Assembly (NCBI RefSeq): GCF_003633685.1
Contig: NZ_RBKT01000001.1
Coordinates: forward strand, 8,618,001 to 8,682,000
Source: Micromonospora pisi
GTDB taxonomy: Bacteria; Actinomycetota; Actinomycetes; Mycobacteriales; Micromonosporaceae
Direction of reading: 5' to 3'
Length of the DNA: 64,000 bases
The position numbers and the translations under genes were made by a program. Below, in pieces: positions 43,651 to 52,232 of this stretch; within the stretch, counting starts at the first letter, position 1, and every line of letters starts with the position of its first letter. The notes beneath the pieces are model-generated. The model saw only the letters and a list, made by a program, of their open reading frames with translations. It ran no database searches and had not been told where the DNA came from.

Positions 43651-44160
43651 TCAGCCGTGCGCGTCGGCCGTGTCGCTGGCGTACAGGTCGAGCACCATGG
43701 TGTCGGAGCCACCGTTGCGGCCGACCACCCTGAAGCCCACGCTGGCGTAGAGCGACGCGGCCCGGTTGTCGTCCTCCACGCTGAGACTGACCTGTTCCCA
43801 GCCCAGGGCAAGGGCCTGGCCCGCCACCGCCCGCAGCAGCGCCCGGCCGATGCCCTGTCCCCGGTGACCGGGTAGGACGGCCATGCTGAGTTCCGGTACG
43901 TCGACGTCGACGAAGCCGTAACCGGGGTCGTCGGCCGGAAACACCCGGGCCCAGACGGCACCGAGCGGTTCACCCGCCTCGTCGATGGCGACAGTGCCGA
44001 AGTCCGATGGCCGCTGCCACCCGGTCACGTAGTGCATGACCTGCGGGTCCGCTTCCATCTGCGCGCGACTCAGGGCCGGCTCGTCGGCCCAGTTGAACGC
44101 CTCGAACAGCAGCCGGTGCAGCAGTTCCAGATCATCGGGGGTGGCGGCACGCAGGCGCAT
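43651..44160 (-). CDS. GNAT-family acetyltransferase
   Basis: A 169-residue acetyltransferase with the acetyl-CoA loop VLPGHRGQGIGRALLRA near residue 100 and a C-terminal NRAASLYASVGFRVVGR motif. It starts six bases after the gntR-type gene and is probably cotranscribed. The acceptor is unknown. Confidence 0.88.
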   Translation of the reverse strand: MRLRAATPDDLELLHRLLFEAFNWADEPALSRAQMEADPQVMHYVTGWQRPSDFGTVAIDEAGEPLGAVWARVFPADDPGYGFVDVDVPELSMAVLPGHRGQGIGRALLRAVAGQALALGWEQVSLSVEDDNRAASLYASVGFRVVGRNGGSDTMVLDLYASDTADAHG

Positions 44161-44166
44161 GGTCGG

Positions 44167-44547
44167 TCAGCGCTCCGAAGCGGTGGACGGCAGGTCCAGG
44201 GCGGCCCGGGCCAGTACCAACGCCTGCTGGGCCGGGACCCCCAGCCGGCGGCTTTCCTCGGCGTAACGCTGGGCGAGCCGCTGCGCCTCGATCCGCACCT
44301 GCGCCGCCCGGGCGGTGACGACCGTACCGTGCCGACCCCGGGTCTCGACCAGCCCGGCCTGTTCCAGTTCCCGGTAGGCGCGGGCGACGGTGTTGGCCGC
44401 GAGGCCCAGCTCCTCGGCGAGGTGCCGCACGGTCGGCAGGCGGCTGCCGGCGGTCAGCTCACCGGCGGCGGCCAGCGCGGCGATTCCCGCCCGGACCTGC
44501 TCGTACGGTGGGACCGGCGAATCCGGGTCCAGTTCGATGAGAGCGAT
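44167..44547 (-). CDS. GntR (YtrA-type) regulator with probable ATC start
   Basis: The frame encodes LIELDPDSPVPPYEQVRAGI, TAGSRLPTVRHLAEELGLAA and NTVARAYRELEQAGLVETRG, a complete YtrA-subfamily GntR winged helix, then a short C-terminal helix. Between the upstream in-frame stop and this conserved region there is no ATG, GTG or TTG. TACCCT at 44559-44554 puts the transcript start on ATC 44547, giving 126 residues. A CTG 12 bases in is the alternative. The first GTG, at 44430, would delete half the DNA-binding domain. Confidence 0.75.
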   Translation of the reverse strand: MALIELDPDSPVPPYEQVRAGIAALAAAGELTAGSRLPTVRHLAEELGLAANTVARAYRELEQAGLVETRGRHGTVVTARAAQVRIEAQRLAQRYAEESRRLGVPAQQALVLARAALDLPSTASER

Positions 44548-44610
44548 TGACCGAGGGTAGCAACGTGAGTTCCTGCGGTGGGGCGTGGGAGGTCTCTACC
44601 GTCGGTAGAC

Positions 44611-45066
44611 GTGGCGTACGAGGTCGCGGGATCGCGGGCACGGCCGGGACGGGCCCTGCGCCGGGCGCTGCTCGTGGTCGGCGTGACGCTCTTCGTCTGC
44701 TGTGTCGGCGCGGCCGGACTGGGCGCCTGGAACTACCAGTCGATCCGGCTCGCGGAGGGCCCGGCGAAGAAGGCGACCGAGACGTTCTTGACTGCGGTGA
44801 GCTCCGGTGACCACGAGTCGGCGTACGGGCGGCTCTGTCCGGCGACCCGGGAGCAGTGGAGCCTGCCCCGGTTCGCGTTGCAGGCGCAGACCCCGTCGGC
44901 GATCGCCCGGTACGCGGTCGAGGACGTCAAGATCTCCAGCAAGGACGGGCAGCAGCGGGCCACGGTCGCGGTCGCGCTTACCCGGCAGAGCGGGTCGGTC
45001 GACCAGCACGAGGTGCCGGTGGTCAAGGGCGACGACGGCTGGCGGGTCTGCGGTGACCCGTTCTGA
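44611..45066 (+). CDS. Single-pass membrane protein with DUF4878-like extracytoplasmic domain
   Basis: A 151-residue protein with a membrane helix at about residues 18-40 (ALLVVGVTLFVCCVGAAGLG) and an outside NTF2-like domain (AKKATETFLTAVSSGDHESA; VPVVKGDDGWRVCG) typical of DUF4878-like lipoproteins and sensors. TACCGT at 44597-44602 lies eight bases before GTG 44611, again suggesting leaderless expression. It diverges from the gntR-type gene. Confidence 0.75.
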   Translation: MAYEVAGSRARPGRALRRALLVVGVTLFVCCVGAAGLGAWNYQSIRLAEGPAKKATETFLTAVSSGDHESAYGRLCPATREQWSLPRFALQAQTPSAIARYAVEDVKISSKDGQQRATVAVALTRQSGSVDQHEVPVVKGDDGWRVCGDPF

Positions 45067-45124
45067 GCCGGCCCGCCCGGTTGCCGCCGCTCGGGTGGGT
45101 GCGGGCCGAGCGGGCGGGACTGCC

Positions 45125-45841
45125 TCAGCCGCGGGGGCCGAGGTTGCCGGTACGGAAGTGACGCCGGCAGAGCACCTGGTAACGCACGTCGGCGCTGACC
45201 ACCGTGTCGCCGATCACCACCTGCCGCCCCTCCCGGACCACCACACCGTCGACGACCCGGGCGTTGAGCAGCCCTTCCCGGCCGCACCAGCAGAGCACCT
45301 CCACCTGGATCCGGGTGACCTCGTCGGCGAGTTCGAACAGTCGCTGGGCCGCCGGGAACAGCCCGGAACGGAAGTCGGTGGCCAGGCCGAACGCGAAGAC
45401 GTCGACGTCGTAGTCGTCGACCAGTTCGGCCATCTGCTCGACGTGCTGCACGGTGTAGAAGCACGCCTCGTCGCAGATCAGGTAGTCGACCCGCAGCCCT
45501 TCGGCACGGCGTCCCCGTACCAGGGCCCGCAGGTCCAGGTCGTCGGTGACCTCGATCGCCTCGTGCGCCAGCCCGATCCGGGTGGTCACCTGCGGGCCGA
45601 GGGAACGGTCGATGCGGGTGGTGACCAGCCCGCCCCGCCCCTGCCGCGCGTGGTTGTAGTTCATCTGCAGGGCCATGGTCGACTTGCCACAGTCCATCGG
45701 TCCCCAGAAGAACTTCAACGCGGCGGCGTGCAGCGGTCGGCCGTCGCCGGCCGACCGGGCCGCGTAGGTCTGGTCGGCGTCGGGCCCCACGTACGGAGGG
45801 GGCGCCAGGCGGGCGGAGGAGGCGGCAACGTCGTCGGTCAC
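45125..45841 (-). CDS. tdk: Thymidine kinase (type II)
   Basis: Phosphorylates thymidine in the salvage pathway. The 238-residue protein has Walker A GPMDCGKS (residues 47-54), a Walker B-like ICDEACFYT, and the zinc-binding cysteines CWCG and CRRHF near the C-terminus. The first 40 residues are a non-conserved extension, so a later start is possible. TAGGCT lies upstream of GTG 45841. It is downstream of the UMF1-type transporter on the same strand. Confidence 0.93.
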   Translation of the reverse strand: MTDDVAASSARLAPPPYVGPDADQTYAARSAGDGRPLHAAALKFFWGPMDCGKSTMALQMNYNHARQGRGGLVTTRIDRSLGPQVTTRIGLAHEAIEVTDDLDLRALVRGRRAEGLRVDYLICDEACFYTVQHVEQMAELVDDYDVDVFAFGLATDFRSGLFPAAQRLFELADEVTRIQVEVLCWCGREGLLNARVVDGVVVREGRQVVIGDTVVSADVRYQVLCRRHFRTGNLGPRG

Positions 45842-45905
45842 GGTCGGGCAGCCTAACGCATGGTGAACAGCGGCCCCTTCCTGTCCGGGCCGTGGTCGGT
45901 CTCGC

Positions 45906-47291
45906 TCACAGCACCCGGGGCGGCGTGTTTCCGGCGGCCACGATGGCGCGTCGGATCGGAACCGCGAGCAGGAGCACGAATCCGACCACGAAGAAGATCA
46001 GTAGCGAGACCAAGCCCACCCGGTAGCTGTTGGTGAGCTGGAACACCAATCCGAAGGCGAGCGGCCCGAGCCAGCTCGTACCCTTGTCGCTGATCTCGTA
46101 GAAGCCGTAGTACTCGCCCTCCTTGCCTGCGGGAATGAGCTGGCTGAACAGTGACCGGCTCAGCGCCTGGCTGCCGCCGAGCACCAGGCCGATACCGGCG
46201 CCGAGAATCATGAACGGCACCGGCGCCTCGGCGGGGAGCCGGAATGCCGCCAGGATCACCACGGTCCAGAGCACCAGGCTGAGCAGCACGGTCTTCCAGG
46301 CGCCGATCCGCTTGGCCAGGGCGCCCAGCAGGAGCGCGCCGCCGAAGGCGAGGAACTGCACCAGCAGGATGGTCACGATCAGGGTGGTCTGCTCCAGTCG
46401 CAGTTCCTCGGTGCCGTACTGGCTGGCCAGGGCGATCACGGTCTGGATGCCGTCGTTGAAGACCAGGAACGCGAGCAGGAAGAACAACGTCAACGGGTAC
46501 GCCTTGAGGCCCCGTACGGTCCGACCGAGCTGACGGAACCCGTCGGTGAGCAGGTTGCCGCCGACGCTGGCTTCGGCCGCCGGGCGTTCCCGCAGCCAGC
46601 GCAGCGGGACCAGGGTGAAGGCCGCCCACCAGACGCCGGCCGAGACGATCGACCAGCGGGCCAGGTCCAGGGTGCGCTGGGGGTCGCCCTCCACGCTGAA
46701 CATGGTCACCACGACCAGGTTCACCGCGAGCAGCAGGCCACCGCCGAGGTAGCCCAGCGCCCAGCCTCGGCTGGAGATCCCGTCCCGGTCGTCGGGGCCG
46801 CCGAGCTGCGGCAGGAACGAGTTGTAGACCACCACGCTGGCGCCGAAGGCGATGTTGGCGATCAGGAACAGGACACCGCCGAGCAGGTACCGGTCACCGG
46901 TGACGAAGAACATCGCGATGGTGGCGGCGGCGCCGACGAAGGCCGCGCCGGCCAGCAGCCGCTTCTTGTGTGCCGACCGGTCCGCGATCGCGCCAGTCAC
47001 CGGCAGTACGAACACGGTCAGGAAGACCGACAGCGACACCAGGTACGGGAAGTACGAGCCGGCCGCCACCTTGATCCCCAGCGGGTACACGTAGCCGGAG
47101 CAGGTGTCGGCGCCGAGTTCACAGCCGGCGGCGAGTTCGGTGACCGTGGTCAGGAACGGGCCGAGGAAGACGGTGATGACGGTGGTGGAGAAGGCCGACA
47201 TCGCCCAGTCGTAGAAGTACCATCCGGTCCGTTCCCGCCTGGTGCTGGGCGGTGGTGTACCGGTCACGGAGACGGAGACGGTTTCGGCCAT
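45906..47291 (-). CDS. UMF1/Atg22-type MFS transporter
   Basis: A 461-residue, roughly twelve-helix transporter with the UMF1 hallmarks WYFYDWAMSAFSTTVITVFL, VTGAIADRSAHKKRLL and GGSQALSRSLFSQLIPAGKE plus EYYGFYEISDKGTSWLGPL. The fungal relative Atg22 exports amino acids from vacuoles; bacterial substrates are unknown. It lies 43 bases after the glycerophosphodiesterase gene, suggesting cotranscription. Confidence 0.9.
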   Translation of the reverse strand: MAETVSVSVTGTPPPSTRRERTGWYFYDWAMSAFSTTVITVFLGPFLTTVTELAAGCELGADTCSGYVYPLGIKVAAGSYFPYLVSLSVFLTVFVLPVTGAIADRSAHKKRLLAGAAFVGAAATIAMFFVTGDRYLLGGVLFLIANIAFGASVVVYNSFLPQLGGPDDRDGISSRGWALGYLGGGLLLAVNLVVVTMFSVEGDPQRTLDLARWSIVSAGVWWAAFTLVPLRWLRERPAAEASVGGNLLTDGFRQLGRTVRGLKAYPLTLFFLLAFLVFNDGIQTVIALASQYGTEELRLEQTTLIVTILLVQFLAFGGALLLGALAKRIGAWKTVLLSLVLWTVVILAAFRLPAEAPVPFMILGAGIGLVLGGSQALSRSLFSQLIPAGKEGEYYGFYEISDKGTSWLGPLAFGLVFQLTNSYRVGLVSLLIFFVVGFVLLLAVPIRRAIVAAGNTPPRVL

Positions 47292-47334
47292 CGGTGGTCC
47301 TTCGACGGGGGTTGGGCGGCGGGTCCGGTCCGAC

Positions 47335-48114
47335 CTAGGGGGTTCGGTCGGCGGGCCAGTGACCGCGGCTGAGGTACACGTCGCGTAGCACGTCCACGCG
47401 ATCGGTCATGATGCCATCCACGCCGAGGTCGAGTAACTCGTGCATCTGTGCAGTTTCGTCGATCGTCCAGACATGCACCTGGAGGCCCAGGCGGTGGGCG
47501 TAGGTGACGAACCGTCGGTCGACCACCGGGATCCGGCCGTAGCGGACCGGGACCTGGGCGGCGACCACCGACGGTGGCAGGATCAGCCGCCGTCCGGTCA
47601 GCGACGCGAGTCGGAGCCGGGCCGCCCCGCGCAGGCCGAGCGAGGTCGCCACCTTCGGGCCGGCCAGGGCGCGCAGCTGGGCGAGTCGGGCGTCGCTGAA
47701 CGAGGCGAGCAGCACCCGGTCGGCCGCACCGGTCCGTTCCATCGACGCGATCGTGGGGGCGATGCCGCCGTCGGCCTTCACGTCGATGTTGAACCGCACC
47801 TGCGGCCAACTGCCGAGCACGTCGTCCAGGCGTGGTACGGCGGCCGCCCCGCCGATCCGTACGCTGGTCAGGTCGGCCCAGGTCAGGTCGGAAATCCGGC
47901 CCCGCTCGCCGGTGAGTCGGGCGAGCGTCTCGTCGTGGAACACGACGGCCACCCCGTCGGCGGTGCCGTGTACATCGGTTTCGACGTACCGGTAGCCGAG
48001 GTCGATCGCGCGGCTGAACGCCTCGGTGGTGTTCTCGTCGCCGTCGGCGGCGCCGCCCCGGTGGGCGAAGGCCAGTGGTGTCGGCGTGTCGAGGTAGGCG
48101 AAGTGCTCGGTCAC
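47335..48114 (-). CDS. Glycerophosphodiester phosphodiesterase
   Basis: Hydrolyses glycerophosphodiesters to glycerol-3-phosphate and an alcohol. The 259-residue protein has the GDPD signature FAHRGGAADGDENTTEAF (His18), then YVETDVHGTADGVAVVFHDE (metal and catalytic acids and His) and VHVWTIDETAQM. GTG 48114 is chosen because the longer frame to 48243 runs into the divergent methyltransferase promoter. There is no signal peptide, so it is cytoplasmic. Confidence 0.9.
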   Translation of the reverse strand: MTEHFAYLDTPTPLAFAHRGGAADGDENTTEAFSRAIDLGYRYVETDVHGTADGVAVVFHDETLARLTGERGRISDLTWADLTSVRIGGAAAVPRLDDVLGSWPQVRFNIDVKADGGIAPTIASMERTGAADRVLLASFSDARLAQLRALAGPKVATSLGLRGAARLRLASLTGRRLILPPSVVAAQVPVRYGRIPVVDRRFVTYAHRLGLQVHVWTIDETAQMHELLDLGVDGIMTDRVDVLRDVYLSRGHWPADRTP

Positions 48115-48241
48115 GCAGCGCAGTATGCCGGCCGGAGGTGGCCGCCGGGTGTCCGTCGCTCGACCGGTGTTGGCCCGGATGCCGCCGAAATTGGGTGTGT
48201 CGGGTTCGACGCGACCCCGGTTCGTAACTACCCTTGCGCCC

Positions 48242-48999
48242 ATGGCTCCTTACGTGATCGATCCGGTGGCATGGCAGGAGAGCTGGGACCGGCAGCAGGA
48301 GGGCTACCTGCCCGATCGAGAGGAACGCTTCGCCGCGCTGCTCGACACGGTCGAGGCCGTCGCCGCCGGGCCGGGCGTCGCCGTCCTCGACCTCGCTGGC
48401 GGCACCGGCAGCATCTCGTTGCGGGCGCTGCGCCGGTTCCCGTCGCGACGACCACGCTGGTCGACGTGGACCCGGTGCTGCTGACCATCGCCCGGGAGTC
48501 ACTGGACCAGCGCTCGACCGTGGTCACCGCCGACCTGCGTGACCCGGACTGGACGGCCGGCCTGCCGCGACACGACTACGACGCGGTGCTGACCGCCACC
48601 GCCCTGCACTGGATCGCCCCGGAGCGCCTCACCGCGCTCTACGCCGAGATCCGACAGGTGCTGCGCCCCGGCGGCGTGTTCGTCAACGTCGACCGGGTGC
48701 CCGACGACGGCCTGCCCGGGCTCGGCGCCCGACTCGGTGACGTCGCCCGGCGGCGGCGCGAGTCGCGCTACACCGCCGGCGCGGTGCTCTCCTGGGAGGC
48801 GTGGTGGGACCACGTCGCCAGGGACCCGGTCCTCGGACCGTTGCTGGAACAGCGCCGTCAGGTCTTCGCCGAGCGGCACGAGACGGAATGGAACCCGCCG
48901 CTGTCGTGGCACCTCGACGCGTTGCGCGCCGCCGGCTACACCGAGACCGGTCTGGTCTGGCGGGGTGGCCGCGACGCGGCGGTGGCCGCCGTCCGCTGA
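48242..48999 (+). pseudogene. SAM-dependent methyltransferase with one frameshift
   Basis: The first frame starts at ATG 48242 and gives VAVLDLAGGTGSISLRALRR (SAM motif I). From about 48445 the protein continues in another frame as TTTLVDVDPVLLTIARESLD, then YDAVLTATALHWIAPERLTA and VLRPGGVFVNVDR. Loss of a single base near 48441-48450 explains the break. The rest is complete and conserved, so this is either a very recent mutation or a sequence error. TACCCT at 48229-48234 indicates a leaderless start. Confidence 0.8.
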
Positions 49000-49058
49000 G
49001 CCGCCCGACGCCGGGCTGAGCGCCCGGTGCGGACGGCGGTGGTGTCCCGTCGGAACCG

Positions 49059-49090
49059 CATGACCGGTTCGACCCGTCGAACCGGTCATG
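49059..49090. promoter_or_regulatory. Perfect inverted repeat running into the lipoprotein start codon
   Basis: Fifteen-base perfect arms (49059-49073 with 49076-49090; core GACCGGTTCGAC) surround CC. The right arm includes ATG 49088 itself. It can be an operator, or a hairpin that hides the start codon; it also lies 60 bases after the methyltransferase stop. Confidence 0.5.
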
Positions 49091-49606
49091 CGAACCATCG
49101 GAACCGTCTCCGCCTCGCTGACCGTCACCGCCCTGTTGGCCACCGCCTGCGCCGCGTCCGACGCCCCGGCCGAGCGCCCGCCGGCCCCGCCGACCGCCCC
49201 GGTCACGGTCGCGGCGACCTGCCCGGCACCGACCCGGTCCCACCCGCCCCGGTCCGGGTACGACCCCGGACCGGCCGGGAACGTACCGGCCGACTTCGGG
49301 GCGGTCGCCGCGCTGCGCTGCACCGCGCTGCCGACCGGGATCACCGGACCGGTCACCGTCCAGGAAGATCGGCTCGACGGTGAACTCGACGGGCTGCTCA
49401 CCGCGCTGGCCACCCCGTGGGCCAGTGAACGGGCCGACGTCTGCCCGTTGGACCACCGGGTGAACCCCTATCTGGTCCTGCTCGCCGCCGACGGGACCGC
49501 GATCCGCCCGGCGGTGCCGCTGGACGGCTGCGGCCAACCGCGCCGGGAGGTGATCGACGCGATCGACGCCCTGCCGTGGCGGGCGGTCCCCGTACCGGCC
49601 CGGTGA
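49088..49606 (+). CDS. Secreted lipoprotein, unknown function
   Basis: A 172-residue protein with a lipoprotein signal MRTIGTVSASLTVTALLATAC, where LATAC is a lipobox with Cys21. It is followed by a Pro- and Ala-rich linker and a domain with several cysteines (TCPAP, LRCTAL, VCPLDH, DGCGQP), likely paired as disulphides. The start codon lies in the perfect inverted repeat. No family is recognised; Lnt at 8.5 kb would process such proteins. Confidence 0.65.
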   Translation: MRTIGTVSASLTVTALLATACAASDAPAERPPAPPTAPVTVAATCPAPTRSHPPRSGYDPGPAGNVPADFGAVAALRCTALPTGITGPVTVQEDRLDGELDGLLTALATPWASERADVCPLDHRVNPYLVLLAADGTAIRPAVPLDGCGQPRREVIDAIDALPWRAVPVPAR

Positions 49607-49624
49607 GCACGGCTCACCCGCCGG

Positions 49625-50359
49625 TCAGCTCTCCCGCTGCCCCCAGAACCGGGCCAGCGCACTGGTCGCCGGGTCCTCGGAATCGGCGAGTACGGCCCAC
49701 GGGTCGGCGTCGGGCGGTAACTCCCGGGCGGCGTACCCGGCCAGTTCGGTGGGATCGGGGGCGGCCGTGGGAACGGCGGCGGGGTCCGGCAGCGTGTCCG
49801 GGCCGCCGAGGGTGGCCGGGTCGGCCCAGGGCCAGCCGTCGATCGGTTCCGGCGCCACCCCGCCCTCGAACGTTTCCGGGAACGCCGGTTGCGGCCACCC
49901 GTCGGCGTCGCCGTACGGCCCGAGGTCCGGATCGGCGCCCACCGGTGGCCCGGCCGAGCCGAAACCGACCTCGGCGTCCGGCTCCGCCGACCCCAGGCCG
50001 CTGTCGGCCTGCGCCGCGCCGAGGCCCGTGTCGGTGTCCGCCGCCGGACCCAGCCCACTGTCGGCGTCGACGCTTCCCGGCCCGGTTTCGGAGCTGAGGG
50101 AGTCGTCGCCGTACCCGAGATCGGTGTCGAAGGTGAACGGCTCGTCGCCGTACCCGATCGGTCCGGTCTCCGGCGACCCGCCGGGGTCCTCGGCGCCGGC
50201 ACCACCACCACCACCGCCGGTGAGGTCGTCGGCGGGGCCGAACCCCTCGACCGGGTAGCCGTCATCGGCGGAAAGGTCCGGTAGGGCGCCGGTGTTGCCG
50301 TCGGGTCCGTCGTCGAATCCCGAACCGTCCTCGATCCACCCGTCCCAGTGGTCGGTCAT
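49625..50359 (-). CDS. Acidic low-complexity repeat protein of the dynamin operon
   Basis: A 244-residue, strongly acidic Gly/Asp/Pro-rich protein. Its middle (about 75-150) carries degenerate repeats of the kind DTDLGYGDD, DADSGLGPA, DTDTGLGAA, ADSGLGSAE, PDAEVGFGSAG. The C-terminus is more ordered (ADPWAVLADSEDPATSALAR, FWGQRES). It is probably intrinsically disordered. It starts four bases after the second GTPase gene on the same strand, so it is presumably a partner or linker of the dynamins. No function is known. Confidence 0.65.
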   Translation of the reverse strand: MTDHWDGWIEDGSGFDDGPDGNTGALPDLSADDGYPVEGFGPADDLTGGGGGGAGAEDPGGSPETGPIGYGDEPFTFDTDLGYGDDSLSSETGPGSVDADSGLGPAADTDTGLGAAQADSGLGSAEPDAEVGFGSAGPPVGADPDLGPYGDADGWPQPAFPETFEGGVAPEPIDGWPWADPATLGGPDTLPDPAAVPTAAPDPTELAGYAARELPPDADPWAVLADSEDPATSALARFWGQRES

Positions 50360-50363
50360 CCGG

Positions 50364-52232
50364 CTACCCCCGCTCGTCCGGTGCCGCTGCCGGGGCGAGC
50401 ACCCGGGCCCGGAGCAGCACCTCGTCGACCTGTTTGATCCGCGCCCGCAGCGTCTCCCGATCGGCCTGCAGCGCCGCCTTGCGTCTGGCCCGGCTCGACT
50501 TGTCCTCGACCATCGCCTTGTCGATCTCGGCGATGTGCGCGTCGAGTTCCTTCAACCGTCGTTCGATCGCGTCGTCGAGGGCGAGGGTCAACGCGTACTG
50601 CAGGTCGGTGAAACGGTGGGTCACCTCGTCGGAGAGCGCGGCCCGGGCCTCGGCGAGCACCTCCCGCAGCCAGGTCCGGGCCTGCTGCCGGTCGGCCTGC
50701 ACCCGCCGCCGGTAGAGGATGAACGCGCCAGCGGCCAGGCCGAGCCCCAACCCCGCGAACGGCACCAGCAGCCCGCCGCCGATCAGTGTGCCGGCGCCGA
50801 GCGCGGAGGCGCCGGCCATCGCCCCCCGGCCGGCCATGAACGCCATCCCACCGGCCGACATCGCGATCATCACGTTGTCCGCGCCGCCGCCCTCACGGCG
50901 CGGTTTGCTGGCCAGGGCGTGCTCCAGTGTCGCGTTGAGCCGGCCCAGCACGTGCCGCAACTCGTCGGGGGCGAACACCTGCGCCAACGCCCGCTCGGCA
51001 ACCTTGCCGAACCGGGCCTCGAGGTCGCGCGACAGGCGTACGGAGACCGCGTGCAGGGACTCGTCGACCAGTCCCGGCAGCCCCTTGAGGTCCTCACCCC
51101 GACCCTTCTCGACCTTGGTCAGGAGTTCCTCCTGCAGACTGCTCAGATACCCGCGCAGCAGACCGGTCACCTCGACCCGGGCCCGTTGCGTCTCGGTGCT
51201 CAGCGTCAACGACCACTGCCGGGACTCGGTGCGTTTCCGGGCCGCCAGCGCCGCCCGCTCCTGCCTCGCCCGGGACACGTCCGCCGGCTCCGGGTCGGTC
51301 GCCGCCAGCCTCGCCCCGAGGCCGAGGTCCAACCGGACCAGTTCGCTGCGGACCGTACGCAACACGTTCGCCTGGGCCAGCAGGTGCGCCTTGCCGGCCA
51401 GGTCGACCAACGCGTGCTGCAGTTCCCCGATCCGTGATTCACGGACCAGTTCGGTGGCCGCCTCGGCGGGGAGGGTCAACGCCAGCTCGGCCAGCCGGGA
51501 CGAGACCGGGAACCAGGCGGCGGCGGCGAACCGGGCCGCGTGCGTACGCAACTGTGCCTGGTTGTCCGACCAGATCGTCCGCCAACCCGGGTACGCGTCG
51601 GTCTTGGTCAACGCGAACACGACCAGGTTGACCCGCTTACTCGCCTCGATCAGGAAGTCGAGTTCGGCCTTGCCGAACGGGGCCGACGCGTCCACCACGA
51701 ACAACAGCAGGGTGGCCCGTTCCACCGCGTCCAGGGCGATCTCGGCGTGGACCGGGTCCAGCCCACCGGTGCCCGGGGTGTCGACGAGGGCCAGGTACTG
51801 CAACAGCGGGGCCGGGTGCCGTACCTCGAGCCGCCTCGGCGGGCGGGTCCCCTCCGGTAGGGTCCCCAGGCCGGTGCCCCAGTCCCGCAGGTCCGCCACA
51901 CCGATCTCGACCGGGTCCTCCCGGCCCGGCACCCACGCCCGCGCGCCGGGTTCGGACCCGGGTACGAACTCCAGGTAGGTGCTGGTCGCCACGGCCACGT
52001 CCACCGGCGACAGTCCGGGCACCCCGATGAGCGCGTTGACCAGCGAACTCTTGCCCCGCTTGGTCTCACCGACCACCACCACCGCCGGCCGGGTCAGCTC
52101 CCGCCGCCGGACCGCGTCGACCTCGGCACCCGCGTCCGGGTCGACCTTGCGCAGGTACGCCAGCGACGTCTGCACCGCCCCGGTCAACAGTTTGCCCAGC
52201 GCCTCCGGTTTCACGTCCGCAGTCGCCGTCAC
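50364..52232 (-). CDS. Dynamin-like GTPase with membrane hairpin
   Basis: A 622-residue dynamin-family GTPase: P-loop GETKRGKSS (55-63), G3 DTPGTGG (151-157) and G4 TKTD (209-212). A helical stalk follows, then a hydrophobic double pass (about 453-507: MIAMSAGGMAFMAGRG to LAAGAFILYRRR) and a C-terminal coiled coil. GTG 52232 overlaps the upstream GTPase stop by GTGA and has GGAGGGCAGG before it. Paired dynamins DynA/DynB of Streptomyces stabilise FtsZ rings at sporulation septa; a similar membrane-remodelling role is likely. Confidence 0.88.
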   Translation of the reverse strand: MTATADVKPEALGKLLTGAVQTSLAYLRKVDPDAGAEVDAVRRRELTRPAVVVVGETKRGKSSLVNALIGVPGLSPVDVAVATSTYLEFVPGSEPGARAWVPGREDPVEIGVADLRDWGTGLGTLPEGTRPPRRLEVRHPAPLLQYLALVDTPGTGGLDPVHAEIALDAVERATLLLFVVDASAPFGKAELDFLIEASKRVNLVVFALTKTDAYPGWRTIWSDNQAQLRTHAARFAAAAWFPVSSRLAELALTLPAEAATELVRESRIGELQHALVDLAGKAHLLAQANVLRTVRSELVRLDLGLGARLAATDPEPADVSRARQERAALAARKRTESRQWSLTLSTETQRARVEVTGLLRGYLSSLQEELLTKVEKGRGEDLKGLPGLVDESLHAVSVRLSRDLEARFGKVAERALAQVFAPDELRHVLGRLNATLEHALASKPRREGGGADNVMIAMSAGGMAFMAGRGAMAGASALGAGTLIGGGLLVPFAGLGLGLAAGAFILYRRRVQADRQQARTWLREVLAEARAALSDEVTHRFTDLQYALTLALDDAIERRLKELDAHIAEIDKAMVEDKSSRARRKAALQADRETLRARIKQVDEVLLRARVLAPAAAPDERG

